A stretch of 64,000 bases of DNA from NCBI RefSeq assembly GCF_022538115.1, contig NZ_JAKZAL010000002.1, forward strand, positions 410,683 to 474,682. Direction: 5' to 3'. The notes below the pieces were generated by a model, which was given only the letters and a program-made list of their open reading frames with translations, did no database searches and was not told the DNA's origin. Below, in pieces: positions 8,921 through 17,953 of this stretch; position 1 is the first letter of the stretch; each line of letters begins with the position of its first letter. A program made the translations under genes and the position numbers. This DNA comes from Cognataquiflexum rubidum (lineage in GTDB: Bacteria; Bacteroidota; Bacteroidia; Cytophagales; Cyclobacteriaceae).

Positions 8921-10282
8921 CTAAAAGTTGTCAGTTATTTTCTTACCAAATCCCCAACTTAAGCCGACCTGCAGGTCGGCTTTTTTTGTATCTGCCATCA
9001 AGGCTGTTAAGATCGATTGAGAACCTATGAAAAATCCTCCAAAGCGAAATCCTAAGCCGCCGGTAAATCCGGCTATGTCATAATATCCCCACGAGGAATA
9101 TACTTCAAACTTGCCAAAAACAGCACTCGGGGTGAGGGCGATAAGGTTCATGGCGGGAATTTGAAGGTTATTCTCTTTATTTTGGAGGAATGTCTGTCCA
9201 TAAACACTGACAAAAAACTTATCCGATAACTTCAAATCAGCGTTGGCAGCCCAGACTGTCGGTAATCCTGCCTTGATGCCATCCGTATTGGATTCCCTGG
9301 AGAAATAACCACTTTCTAAAAAATCCCTTTCTATGGCACGTAAATCGGGTTCCAGAAGGTCTATCCTGAATGATTGTCCCTCCGGAATGTTCATTTTGAA
9401 GGTTTGGTTGTTTTGGCCTGCGCCTAATGTCAAATTACCGATATTCCTAAATGCCATGCCCGTATTCAGCCAAACGCCGTCTTTGTTTTTCAATTGGTAA
9501 TTGAACCCGATGTCAAAACCGACTCCTGACAATTGCCCGAAACTCAAGTTCTCATAATCTATACTGAAATTCCTCTTGTTGACCACAGATTCATCGTAGG
9601 AAATATTAACCGTAGCCTGTGCATTGGTCAGAGCCACGGCAGTCTGATCGACCACCAATGTCCCTCTGAGACTGCCTATGCCTAAATTGGTATATCCGGT
9701 AGGGAAGAGCAATTTGAAATTGGTGCCTACAGAAAATTTGCTTTTTGGGCTATTCCAGATTTCTCTACCTATGACCACACCCGTTTCAAACCAAGTTGCG
9801 GTGTTAGCCCTTTGGTTGTTTGGATTGTTGATGCCAAGTGTTAAAATATCGAAACTGATTTCATTATCTGTAACATACCTGCCGATTTCAGGATTGATAT
9901 TTAAGATGGTGGCCCTGGTCTGAACTTGGGAAATGAGCCCAAAAGCCCATTTTCCTTTCTTCATTCCAAAGGAAGGTATGATTACCGACCCGTCAGTGTT
10001 TCCATCCACGGGCTGATCTGCCTTCTCCATCATTTTGCTCCAAAGGTCATTTCGGTTTTCTAAGGTTTCAGAAAATGTCAGGGTATTGTTACCGACTACA
10101 GCATTTCCGGCAAAAAACTGTACTTCCACTGTTCTTGACAAGTTGTTCATTTCAGCCGGATTCATCATAGCGCTGATAATTCCCTTTCTTTGGCTGTTTT
10201 GGATGCCGACATAAGGGAACTGCGCCATAACGGCCACAGGCATCAAAAAAGAAACAAATAGCAGAAGTAGAATTTTGTTCAT
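8921..10282 (-). CDS. DUF5723-type outer-membrane beta-barrel protein
   Basis: A 453-residue exported protein with a Sec signal (MNKILLLLFVSF, cleavage after VMAQ) and alternating beta-strand pattern to the end, finishing in the aromatic-rich GLSWGFGKKITDNF. The early MNPAEMNNLSR segment is typical of DUF5723/PorV-like barrels of Bacteroidota. The start at 10282 is preferred to an upstream Met at 10306 because it places the signal peptide at the N-terminus. The final codons also encode a terminator for the convergent gene. Function is not known; an outer-membrane location is inferred from the fold pattern. Confidence 0.75.
   Translation of the reverse strand: MNKILLLLFVSFLMPVAVMAQFPYVGIQNSQRKGIISAMMNPAEMNNLSRTVEVQFFAGNAVVGNNTLTFSETLENRNDLWSKMMEKADQPVDGNTDGSVIIPSFGMKKGKWAFGLISQVQTRATILNINPEIGRYVTDNEISFDILTLGINNPNNQRANTATWFETGVVIGREIWNSPKSKFSVGTNFKLLFPTGYTNLGIGSLRGTLVVDQTAVALTNAQATVNISYDESVVNKRNFSIDYENLSFGQLSGVGFDIGFNYQLKNKDGVWLNTGMAFRNIGNLTLGAGQNNQTFKMNIPEGQSFRIDLLEPDLRAIERDFLESGYFSRESNTDGIKAGLPTVWAANADLKLSDKFFVSVYGQTFLQNKENNLQIPAMNLIALTPSAVFGKFEVYSSWGYYDIAGFTGGLGFRFGGFFIGSQSILTALMADTKKADLQVGLSWGFGKKITDNF
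8961..8987 (+). terminator. Strong terminator lying inside the opposing gene
   Basis: A perfect 22-base palindrome (8961-8982) is followed directly by a run of T on the plus strand. It ends the plus-strand esterase transcript 70 bases after its stop codon, yet lies within the last 25 codons of the convergent DUF5723 gene. Confidence 0.85.
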
Positions 10283-10352
10283 TGGGTAGGGAGTAATACT
10301 TCGCAAATTACAGTTTTATATGAGAAGGGTTAAAATTTCACACAATAGAAAA

Positions 10353-11459
10353 TCAAAACCCCGTTTTGTTTGGATTGAAATTACATGCCACTATTTCGAA
10401 CTTTGCCCATGTCCAATCACCTGAATCCAGCTTCCAGGTAACTTCACCGGATGCAGGGACTTTAATTCCGTCGAATTCTTTTGTGGAGGTCACATTTACG
10501 GTCCACTCTGATCTTTTGGCCTCTGGACCGCTTCCCTGATACCGCAAGGCCGAAAAACTCAGGACATGTCCATCTTCGCCAAAAGAAAATATACCCGATC
10601 CTGAAAGTCCTCCTAATGTCAAAGTGGCCTTTGCAGACTGGTTGCCAAGTTCTTTCCAGGTAATATTATCGTTCAGTGAGGCAGTAGGATACCAAACAAT
10701 TTCACCCAAAAAACGCTGCAAGGCAGCTTCGTTGATCTGTGGATTGGGTCCGTCATTTGCCACAGGAAAAACCGAAAATAACTTAAAAACCATTTCTCCA
10801 TTTCCTTCAATAAACTTGTCTCTGCCAAAAGCACTGATTGCCGGCATCATTTCAATTTTAGCTTTCCAGACAAAAGCCGGAGGGGATATGGTTGAATATT
10901 GTTCCGCGACAGTAGTATACCAATCTTTCTGTTCAGGTTTTAATTTGATCTGGTAATTTTGTTCCATAAATACACTTTGGATTCGGGATTTTCCAAGTAC
11001 TCCCGCAGCCTTCATCCAAGTCTGTACCGATTTTGGGAGCTGGGAGATTTCCTCTTCCGTAATGGGAGAAGACATTTCTTCATTTGCGTTTTCCAAAATA
11101 TAAGTGACCTCTTTTCTGATTTTTTTCTCAAAATCGTAATGCGCAAAGGCAGCTAGGGCAACAGTCAGGATCAGGACATTCGGTATCGTACCATAGAGAG
11201 AGTCTTTCCAAAAAACAATGATCAGGACTTGGGAGATCAGGACACCGATTATCGCGAATAACCACCAAAAAGGATTTTTTAGAAAAATCATCACCCCAGA
11301 AAACAACAAGATTAAGGCCGCCAATAACCAAAGCAAACCCATGGTTTTGGAAACAGGACTGGTGATTTCGCTTAATTCAGCCATTAGAAAGGCTTTCATA
11401 AATCCAAGCAGGTGAATCAGGCCGTGAATCAATAGAATAATCATGAATAGTGTTTTCAT
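10353..11459 (-). CDS. DUF6544/DUF6920-like membrane protein
   Basis: A 368-residue protein with four closely spaced transmembrane helices at about 1-25, 40-60, 65-85 and 90-110, followed by a soluble C-terminal domain (about 130-368) rich in beta strands. The layout and the LPKSVQTWMKAAGVLG segment match proteins labelled DUF6544 or DUF6920; the exact family name is from memory. The first helix holds the histidines of LIHGLIHLLGF. No catalytic signature is visible. It lies 70 bases upstream of the DUF5723 gene on the same strand and may share its transcript. Function unknown. Confidence 0.65.
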   Translation of the reverse strand: MKTLFMIILLIHGLIHLLGFMKAFLMAELSEITSPVSKTMGLLWLLAALILLFSGVMIFLKNPFWWLFAIIGVLISQVLIIVFWKDSLYGTIPNVLILTVALAAFAHYDFEKKIRKEVTYILENANEEMSSPITEEEISQLPKSVQTWMKAAGVLGKSRIQSVFMEQNYQIKLKPEQKDWYTTVAEQYSTISPPAFVWKAKIEMMPAISAFGRDKFIEGNGEMVFKLFSVFPVANDGPNPQINEAALQRFLGEIVWYPTASLNDNITWKELGNQSAKATLTLGGLSGSGIFSFGEDGHVLSFSALRYQGSGPEAKRSEWTVNVTSTKEFDGIKVPASGEVTWKLDSGDWTWAKFEIVACNFNPNKTGF

Positions 11460-11593
11460 GGCTGCTTTATTTATTGACTCTCCAAATTACTTATATCCCA
11501 AACAAAAATCCCTGATACCAATCAGCTAAAGAGTTGATTTTGCTTAGGGGAATTGAATGTTTTTGTTAAGGTTGAGACTAATCAAGCCTTGAT

Positions 11594-13321
11594 TCAGATT
11601 TCTTCCCCTGGGCGGAATCGGATCTTTTGTGGATATGAAAATGCATGGATTCCCTGACCTGAAAGGATTTTGGCTTGGATCTTTTTCCAATTGTCGGGAT
11701 TGAAAAGCTCGGTATGAAAATCGAAAAAATGGTTTTTGACATCATGCCTGCCGATCATAAACCTTTTGAAATCCTGCGGAAAAACGTCGTTTTGGGCAAT
11801 GTCATACCAAGGAGATGACGCATAGATCTGCTCATAAGTTTCGGGTATTGGTTTCTCCCGGAAGTTCATATCTGTCAAAAACTCAATTTCATCATAGTCA
11901 TAGAAAATCACCCGTTTTTGCCTTGTCACGCCAAAGTTTTTGGTCATCATGTCTCCTGCAAAAATATTTGCTTTTGCCATTTCCAATATTGAATCCCCAT
12001 ATTCTTCCACAGCTTGCCGGGCTTCTTCCGTGGTACAATTTTCAAGGTAAATATTAAGAGGAACCATCCTTCTTTCGATGTACACATGTTTGAGGATTAG
12101 TTCATCAGAGGTTGTGTACAACAGAGAATTTACCGTGCTGCGGAGTTCTTCCAACAGGGTTGGGTCAATCCGGTTGAGTGGCAAGTGAAATTCTTCAAAC
12201 TCATGCGTATCTGCCATCCTACCTACCCGGTCGTGCAGCCCGACCATCTTGTATTTTTCACGGACTTCCTGTCGGGTCATGGTTTTGGGCGGGTCAAAAT
12301 AATCTTTGATCATCTTAAAGACGACATTGTAAGAGGGGAGTGTAAACACTGTCATGACCATCCCTTTGACCCCTTCGGCCAAGACAAAATTATCCTTGCT
12401 CTGACTGAGATGATTTAAAAAATCCTTGTAGAATTCTGTTTTGCCATGTTTGTTAAACCCAATGGCATTGTAAAGTTCATGGATTTTTTTGTTGGGAATC
12501 ACCGCATTAAGGAATGATATCATCTGCGAAGGAATGTCGGCTTTGACCATAAAATAAGACCTGGAAAAGCTAAATAATCCGGACATCAGGTTGGGGTCAA
12601 AGATCATGGTATCTGCAAAAACCCCTTTTGGGCCATTGAGAAAAGGAATAATGAATGGCATCCATTTGTTGCCTATTTTGATACGGCCGATGACATAGGC
12701 GCCTTTGTTTCTATAAAAAACGGACTTCAATACCTGTGTGGTACTTTCAGCAGAAGGGATATACCTGGTCAATATCACGTCTTTGACAGATTTGATCAAA
12801 AATTCTATGTCCTCTTCCTTGTTCATATAAGGAACCCCAAAATCAAAATCTTCCAGGATCTTTTGGATAATTTTCTTTAATCCCCAATCAGAGGGATAGC
12901 TGTGGTAAAGATTGTCATTTGGATAAATGACACAAGAGTTATAACCTTCATGGACAAACATCAGGTCTTCATTGATGGCAAGACCCGAATAAGATTTGCG
13001 GATAACAGAGTTGAAAAAAGTCTCAGCCAGTTCTTTGTCTTTCTTGTTGGATATAAGCAGTGAATAATGCGATTTAGCAGTTTTCCAAAAATCAAAACTG
13101 TTGGCATTTTCCAAAAGCATTTCACTTAGAAGTTGACGGGTAGCACTCACCTGATCTTTGTATAGGCGAAGTCTTTTCCGGTGATTTTGCTGCATGGCCT
13201 TCCAGTCTCTTGCTTTAAAAAAAGCCGGAGTCAGGTCCGTCAACTCATTGAAATCTCTTACATAAGTATCAAATCCTGCAAGAAGTACAAGTGAGGTCTC
13301 GTCGATCAATTTCTCGCTCAT
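11594..13321 (-). CDS. aceK: Isocitrate dehydrogenase kinase/phosphatase
   Basis: AceK phosphorylates and dephosphorylates isocitrate dehydrogenase, steering carbon between the TCA cycle and the glyoxylate shunt. The 575-residue length is that of the family. Visible parts are the N-terminal regulatory helices (FFKARDWKAMQQNHRKRL), the nucleotide-binding LAEGVKGMVMTVFTLPSYN around 318-337, the REKYKMVGLHDRVGRMADT block and the kinase-like GDMMTKNFG and FYDYDE motifs (about 465-490). It stands alone, without aceA or aceB, unlike the enterobacterial aceBAK operon. The shunt enzymes must be elsewhere if they exist. Confidence 0.9.
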   Translation of the reverse strand: MSEKLIDETSLVLLAGFDTYVRDFNELTDLTPAFFKARDWKAMQQNHRKRLRLYKDQVSATRQLLSEMLLENANSFDFWKTAKSHYSLLISNKKDKELAETFFNSVIRKSYSGLAINEDLMFVHEGYNSCVIYPNDNLYHSYPSDWGLKKIIQKILEDFDFGVPYMNKEEDIEFLIKSVKDVILTRYIPSAESTTQVLKSVFYRNKGAYVIGRIKIGNKWMPFIIPFLNGPKGVFADTMIFDPNLMSGLFSFSRSYFMVKADIPSQMISFLNAVIPNKKIHELYNAIGFNKHGKTEFYKDFLNHLSQSKDNFVLAEGVKGMVMTVFTLPSYNVVFKMIKDYFDPPKTMTRQEVREKYKMVGLHDRVGRMADTHEFEEFHLPLNRIDPTLLEELRSTVNSLLYTTSDELILKHVYIERRMVPLNIYLENCTTEEARQAVEEYGDSILEMAKANIFAGDMMTKNFGVTRQKRVIFYDYDEIEFLTDMNFREKPIPETYEQIYASSPWYDIAQNDVFPQDFKRFMIGRHDVKNHFFDFHTELFNPDNWKKIQAKILSGQGIHAFSYPQKIRFRPGEEI

Positions 13322-13762
13322 AAAAATGTTGTTTTTGACAGGACAAGGTCAATAGATTATATTTAGGAAGAATAAAATACAGTTTTTTTTAATTACAGGA
13401 AAAAAAATATTTTTTTTTTGAAATTATGATTTCAAAAAACCCACAATTCAAAAAGTATAAAAAATTCTGTAGGATGATAATAATTTTAAGTATTTCAATA
13501 AGCTTCAAGAGCGGATTATTGCTTGTTGTAAAGGCCTCAAAAAGCTTGATTTAAGATTTTGGAACACACAAAATATAATTTTCGCAATCGATTGTTTGGA
13601 CAATAAAAAAACATTATTTACCTTTCGAGCATGCTATTCATTCATTGAATATCTACAATAGGTTTAATAGGTTTGAGAGATAAAAAAGGTTGGGACAATG
13701 TTCTGACCTTTTTTGATTTTTGGGGTTTTTATATTTCATTCGTATTCTTTATATCTCCAAAA
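13322..13762. other. AT-rich divergent spacer between aceK and a lipoprotein gene
   Basis: This 440-base gap is very AT-rich with poly-A and poly-T runs. It holds one convincing promoter for the plus-strand gene at 13645-13675. I see no open frame of note, no tRNA and no long inverted repeat. The aceK promoter must lie in its left part, but no clear box was identified. Confidence 0.5.
13645..13675 (+). promoter_or_regulatory. Bacteroidota-type promoter for the lipoprotein gene
   Basis: TTG at 13645-13647, exactly 20 bases, then TAGGTTTG at 13668-13675: a full match to the -33/-7 pattern. Transcription from near 13682 would give an 80-base leader to the ATG at 13763 and excludes a start at 13673. 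Confidence 0.65.
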
Positions 13763-14446
13763 ATGTCTCCCTCAGCCAAAATCCATTCTTCCAGGTTTTT
13801 ATTTGCATGCTTGGTGTTCTTGGGTTCCTGTACTTTTCAAAAAGAAAAAACAGAAGAAACAGTAGAGAAAATATCAATTTCCGAAGAGGAAGAACTTAAT
13901 CAGCTTCTTGCTTCAGGGCTTCAGCAATTAAGTAATTGGACCGGATTTTGGAAATCGCAAGAACCAACATTTGACTTGGCAGGATTTCAAATGAGCAGGG
14001 AAATCCCTTATGAAGCGTTGGAATGGCCGGAGGAAAATTTTATCCGACAAGACCATCCACTCCATAAGTACCTTATTCCAAACCCTGAAGGTCACGGTGT
14101 AGTGGACATTTACAGTTACAAAGTCGTGATGCCGGAAGAAGCCCAGGTTTCTTTTAACCCCGATTCAGAAGTGATATATTTCAAGTCAAATGGCATGCGG
14201 GAGAGGTTGATGTTTATGGGGCCTTCAGGAGGATTTGAGGAAGCCATTTGGGTCAGTCCTGAGCATCTGATGGTAACAGGATTTTTTGAGGAGGAGGGGG
14301 GAATCACGCCTATGATTTGGATTATCATGCCTGATGACCACAAATACATCACCTTCAAGCATTCACTCTATACTAGCACTTATCCCAAAACAGGTTACCT
14401 CGTCAAGAAGCTCCAAAACATCGATTTTTCAAATGGAGCTGAATAA
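13763..14446 (+). CDS. Lipoprotein of unknown function
   Basis: A 227-residue protein with a lipoprotein signal ending in LGSC (Cys23), so it is anchored to a membrane outside the cytoplasm. The mature part has no motif I recognise; it contains a GFEEAIWVSPEHLMVTGFF stretch resembling beta-rich domains of other Cytophagales lipoproteins. A longer frame starting at 13673 was rejected because it begins inside the promoter and would bury the signal peptide. The end overlaps the Nudix gene start by 14 bases, suggesting coupling, though the products lie in different compartments. Confidence 0.7.
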   Translation: MSPSAKIHSSRFLFACLVFLGSCTFQKEKTEETVEKISISEEEELNQLLASGLQQLSNWTGFWKSQEPTFDLAGFQMSREIPYEALEWPEENFIRQDHPLHKYLIPNPEGHGVVDIYSYKVVMPEEAQVSFNPDSEVIYFKSNGMRERLMFMGPSGGFEEAIWVSPEHLMVTGFFEEEGGITPMIWIIMPDDHKYITFKHSLYTSTYPKTGYLVKKLQNIDFSNGAE

Positions 14447-15065
14447 AGTAGTCAGAAGATTAGAAAGACTGTTGCAGGACCCTCTTCCTGGGATGCTTGG
14501 ACATCTAACCATGTTGCCGCAGCCGGTTGACGAAAAAAGATTTTCTGTCAGGGATGACCATAGAAAGGGTGCGGTTTTGATGCTTTTTTATCCGGAAGGA
14601 AATAGCAGTTTTGTCCCATTTATCAAAAGACCTGAATACCCCGGAGTGCACAGTGGTCAGATAGCATTTCCTGGAGGGAAGTGGGAACCGGAGGATGCCG
14701 ATATGAGCGTCACCGCACTCAGGGAAGCCGAAGAAGAGATTGGTGTCTATTCAGAAAAAATCACCTTATTGGGCAAGTTAAGTGATGTCTATATTCCGCC
14801 AAGTAATTTTTTGGTGTCTCCTTATATCGGATTCATCTCAGAAAAGCCGGATTTTAATCCCCAAGCCACAGAAGTGGAGAGGATTATCAGCTGCCCTCTT
14901 CCTGTACTTTTAGATAAAGAAAACAGAAAACTTACTCAGATTAAAGGAAGCTCAGGTTTTAGTTTTGAAGCACCCTATTTTGACATTGAAAATGAAGTGG
15001 TTTGGGGAGCTACGGCCATGATGCTTGGCGAATTCACTTATTTGTGGGAGAATTCCAAGTTTTGA
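14433..15065 (+). CDS. Nudix hydrolase of the CoA pyrophosphatase (NudL/UPF0035) type
   Basis: A 210-residue enzyme expected to cleave CoA and its derivatives to phosphopantetheine and 3',5'-ADP. The UPF0035 signature is present: KRPEYPGVHSGQIAFPGGKW, followed by TALREAEEEIGV, the Nudix helix with the usual metal-binding glutamates. The spacing between the GG pair and the REAEEE helix is the longer one typical of CoA diphosphatases. The ATG at 14433 gives the normal N-terminus; an earlier in-frame ATG at 14334 lies deep inside the lipoprotein gene. Confidence 0.88.
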   Translation: MELNKVVRRLERLLQDPLPGMLGHLTMLPQPVDEKRFSVRDDHRKGAVLMLFYPEGNSSFVPFIKRPEYPGVHSGQIAFPGGKWEPEDADMSVTALREAEEEIGVYSEKITLLGKLSDVYIPPSNFLVSPYIGFISEKPDFNPQATEVERIISCPLPVLLDKENRKLTQIKGSSGFSFEAPYFDIENEVVWGATAMMLGEFTYLWENSKF

Positions 15066-15112
15066 AGTTTCTCCTAATTGTGGTATTGTTGTAGGACTAA
15101 CCTTTATCAAGC

Positions 15113-16363
15113 ATGCAAGAAAGCAGTCCTTTGATCAGTAATGATGCCGTCGTTTTTGGGTTATTGATGACCATATTGGCTTTGGTTTTTTCTACCTCCT
15201 CCAACAAATCACCTTTTTGGGTTAAATTTTACAGTATAGTGCCTTCAGTTCTGTTATGCTACTTTATTCCGGCACTTCTCAATTCATTCAATATCATCTC
15301 CGGTGAATCCTCCGGTTTGTATAAAGTTGCCTCAAGGTATATGCTGCCTGCTTCTTTGGTTTTGTTGACTTTGAGTATTGATTTCAAAGGAATTATAAAA
15401 CTGGGACCAAAAGCATTGGTTATGTTTCTTGCCGGTACCGTAGGGGTAATGTTGGGAGGTCCATTTGCTTTGTTGGTGGTTTCAGGTATTTACCCTGAAA
15501 TTTTGAATGGGGTAGGGCCTGACGAGGTTTGGCGGGGATTGTCAACGATTGCAGGAAGTTGGATCGGGGGAGGCGCCAATCAGACCGCCATGTTGGAGGT
15601 ATTTGGTGCAAGCCCTTCTTTATTCAGCCAAATGATAGCGGTGGACGTTTTGGTAGCCAACTTATGGATGGCGGTTTTGCTTTTTTGGGCAGCCAAGCCG
15701 GGTAAGATTGACCGACTATTCAAAGCAGATAGTTCTGCCATTCTTGAACTTCAATTGAAAGTGGAGAAGTATCGTGCCGGGATTTTGAAGATACCAACCT
15801 TGTCAGATACGATGCTGATCTTGGGGATTGGATTTGCAGTTACAGGATTTTCCCATTGGGTGGCGGATATCGTTGCGCCGTATATCGGGGAAAATTATCC
15901 TCAACTGAGTCAATATTCTTTGGATTCGACCTTTTTTTGGATTGTTGTCATCGCCACCACAGGAGGTTTGTTGATGTCCTTTACCAAAGCCCGTGAGCTC
16001 GAAGGAGCAGGTGCATCAAGGCTTGGTTCTGTGTTGCTATATATTTTGGTGGCCACCATCGGCATGCAGATGGACCTGATGGCAATATTTGACAATCCTG
16101 TATTGTTTTTAATAGGGATAATCTGGATATCTTTTCATATCCTGCTCATGCTTTTGGTAGCTTACCTGATCAAAGCCCCATTCTTTTATGTGGCGGTTGG
16201 ATCCCAAGCCAATATCGGAGGTGCAGCTTCAGCACCCATTGTAGCTTCAGCCTTCAATCCTTCCTTGGCACCTGTCGGCGTTTTGATGGCTGTGTTGGGT
16301 TATGCTTTGGGAACGTACGGCGCATATTTGAGCGGTCTGATGATGCAATGGATCCATGGTTAA
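15113..16363 (+). CDS. DUF819 family integral membrane protein
   Basis: A 416-residue protein with about ten to twelve transmembrane segments and almost no soluble part. Glycine-rich re-entrant stretches recur in the two halves (GSWIGGGANQTAM and SQANIGGAASAPIVASA), suggesting an inverted-repeat transporter fold. It matches the DUF819 (YjcL-like) family, whose substrate is not established. It follows the Nudix gene by 47 bases on the same strand. Transport is inferred from topology only. Confidence 0.82.
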   Translation: MQESSPLISNDAVVFGLLMTILALVFSTSSNKSPFWVKFYSIVPSVLLCYFIPALLNSFNIISGESSGLYKVASRYMLPASLVLLTLSIDFKGIIKLGPKALVMFLAGTVGVMLGGPFALLVVSGIYPEILNGVGPDEVWRGLSTIAGSWIGGGANQTAMLEVFGASPSLFSQMIAVDVLVANLWMAVLLFWAAKPGKIDRLFKADSSAILELQLKVEKYRAGILKIPTLSDTMLILGIGFAVTGFSHWVADIVAPYIGENYPQLSQYSLDSTFFWIVVIATTGGLLMSFTKARELEGAGASRLGSVLLYILVATIGMQMDLMAIFDNPVLFLIGIIWISFHILLMLLVAYLIKAPFFYVAVGSQANIGGAASAPIVASAFNPSLAPVGVLMAVLGYALGTYGAYLSGLMMQWIHG

Positions 16364-16493
16364 AAGATTCCCTGTCGGTATTCTTGATAAGGGTATTTTA
16401 TATTGCCAAGGCCGAAATTCCCCTAAATTGAATTGCATCTTTTCAGGGATGCTGTATGGTTTTCATTAACAAAACGATTTCGGTGCAACATTT

Positions 16494-16516
16494 TTTGGCC
16501 ATGCAAAATGGCCAAA
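16494..16516. repeat. Short inverted repeat upstream of the ferredoxin gene
   Basis: Nine-base perfect arms (16494-16502 and 16508-16516) flank a five-base loop, 44 bases before the ferredoxin start. No T run follows on either strand, so an operator is as likely as a terminator. Confidence 0.3.
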
Positions 16517-16559
16517 CCTAAAAGCGTGTAACTTTACCGTCAAAATTAAACCAAACTAC

Positions 16560-16796
16560 ATGGCAACCTACCGTAAATTTATTTTTATATGCAATGGATC
16601 TGACTGTAAAAAAGAAGGTTGCAAAAAACTGCAGCAGGAGATTAAAGACCTTGTGAAGTCTGATGACCACAAAGGAAAGTACAAAATCGTCAAAACGAAG
16701 TGCATGGATTTTTGTAAATCAGCTCCGGTTGTAGTGGTCAATAATGAGGTTGTCAAGAAAGCGGATATTCCTTCACTAAGGAAAAAAATGTCATAA
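16560..16796 (+). CDS. Small thioredoxin-like [2Fe-2S] ferredoxin
   Basis: A 78-residue protein of the (2Fe-2S) ferredoxin domain family. Cysteines lie at 11, 16, 21, 48 and 52; Cys11, one of Cys16 or Cys21, Cys48 and Cys52 would hold the cluster, as in the thioredoxin-like NuoE fold. The CMDFC pair followed by a hydrophobic APVVVVNN strand is characteristic. It forms a single-gene unit with an upstream hairpin and a downstream terminator shared with lepB. Its redox partner cannot be told from context. Confidence 0.85.
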   Translation: MATYRKFIFICNGSDCKKEGCKKLQQEIKDLVKSDDHKGKYKIVKTKCMDFCKSAPVVVVNNEVVKKADIPSLRKKMS

Positions 16797-16830
16797 AGAT
16801 ATCAGGGAATTGAAAGAAGGACTCAAAAAA

Positions 16831-16856
16831 AAAGCCGGGATGTGAATCTCGGCTTT
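16831..16856. terminator. Bidirectional terminator between ferredoxin and lepB genes
   Basis: An 11-bp stem with one G-T pair (16831-16841 with 16846-16856, loop GTGA) sits between two convergent genes. T-rich sequence follows on the plus strand and a poly-A run precedes it, giving a T run on the minus strand. Confidence 0.8.
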
Positions 16857-16862
16857 CATTTT

Positions 16863-17939
16863 TCAGTCGATTCCGTTTAGGAACCTGCTCCAACGTATCT
16901 TACTGAACATCGACTTATGCTTGTCAAGGGACAGCCATAAGAACCAAGCCTTTCCTACAATATGGTCTTCAGGTACAAATCCCCAATACCTTGAGTCAAG
17001 GGAATCGTGCCTGTTGTCGCCCATCATAAAGTAATAATTTTGCTTGAATGTGTAGGAAGTCACCTTTTGGCCATCGATATACAATTCATTATCCTGGACT
17101 TTGACATCCTCATGGCCTTCAAATTTTTCAATGGTGAAGGCATACTTGGCGATATTGTCTTTTGTCATTTCGATTGTCCAACCTTCTCCCGGGATTTCCA
17201 ATGGACCCCAATTGTCCTTGTTCCAACCGAAATACGCGCCATCAGGAAAAACCCTAGGATCACCGAAGTCTTCTCTGTCCAGCCTCATGGTAATAGAACC
17301 TACCGCTGGCGAGCTTTTCAATCTTTCGATGGATGCTGCGGTAGCCATGACCATATAGCCTGAGCCATTGGAAAAAGGCATGAAACTGTCTTGGTTGATA
17401 CCATACTCATCAAAAAACTCTGGAGTTAGATTTCTGTCTGACATCACATCATAGGAAAACTGCATTTCTTCGGGATTGGAGGAAGGCTCACCATTGACGA
17501 AAACCTGGGTTTTTCTAATTTCGAGGACGTCTCCAGGGACGGCAACGGCCCTTTTGATATAATTGGTTTTGAGATCTACCGGATACTCGAATTCAGATGG
17601 GTAATTGAAAACGACCACATCGTTTCTTTCCACATCAGAAAACCCCGGAAGCCTGTAATAAGGCAATTGGATCCAATCTACGTACGATTTGGCGTCTGTA
17701 CCCCATATTTTTTGGTGGGTCAAAGGTACCTGAAGGGGTGTCCTCGGAATCCTTGTTCCATAATGCATTTTGCTCACAAAAAGAAAATCGCCGACGAGCA
17801 GGGATTTCTCCATTGATGCGGTGGGAATAGTAAATGGCTCTAGGAGCAGCCAACGAATTAAGCTTGCAGCGATTACTGCAAAGACCAGTGCATCTGCCCA
17901 TTCACGTGCGGCAGATTTTTTCTTTTTTACTTCAGTCAT
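16863..17939 (-). CDS. lepB: Signal peptidase I
   Basis: This inner-membrane serine protease removes Sec signal peptides. The 358-residue protein has one N-terminal transmembrane segment (about 17-34), the nucleophile Ser42 in PTASMEKS, the general base Lys129 in NYIKRAVAVPGD, and the GDNRHDSLDSRYWG box near the C-terminus. Between the Lys box and the last box lies a long insertion (about 145-290), making the protein larger than enterobacterial or Bacillus forms; such insertions are common in Bacteroidota. It follows dapB by 14 bases in the par-dapB-lepB cluster. Confidence 0.94.
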   Translation of the reverse strand: MTEVKKKKSAAREWADALVFAVIAASLIRWLLLEPFTIPTASMEKSLLVGDFLFVSKMHYGTRIPRTPLQVPLTHQKIWGTDAKSYVDWIQLPYYRLPGFSDVERNDVVVFNYPSEFEYPVDLKTNYIKRAVAVPGDVLEIRKTQVFVNGEPSSNPEEMQFSYDVMSDRNLTPEFFDEYGINQDSFMPFSNGSGYMVMATAASIERLKSSPAVGSITMRLDREDFGDPRVFPDGAYFGWNKDNWGPLEIPGEGWTIEMTKDNIAKYAFTIEKFEGHEDVKVQDNELYIDGQKVTSYTFKQNYYFMMGDNRHDSLDSRYWGFVPEDHIVGKAWFLWLSLDKHKSMFSKIRWSRFLNGID

Positions 17940-17953
17940 TATAGTTTAAAATT

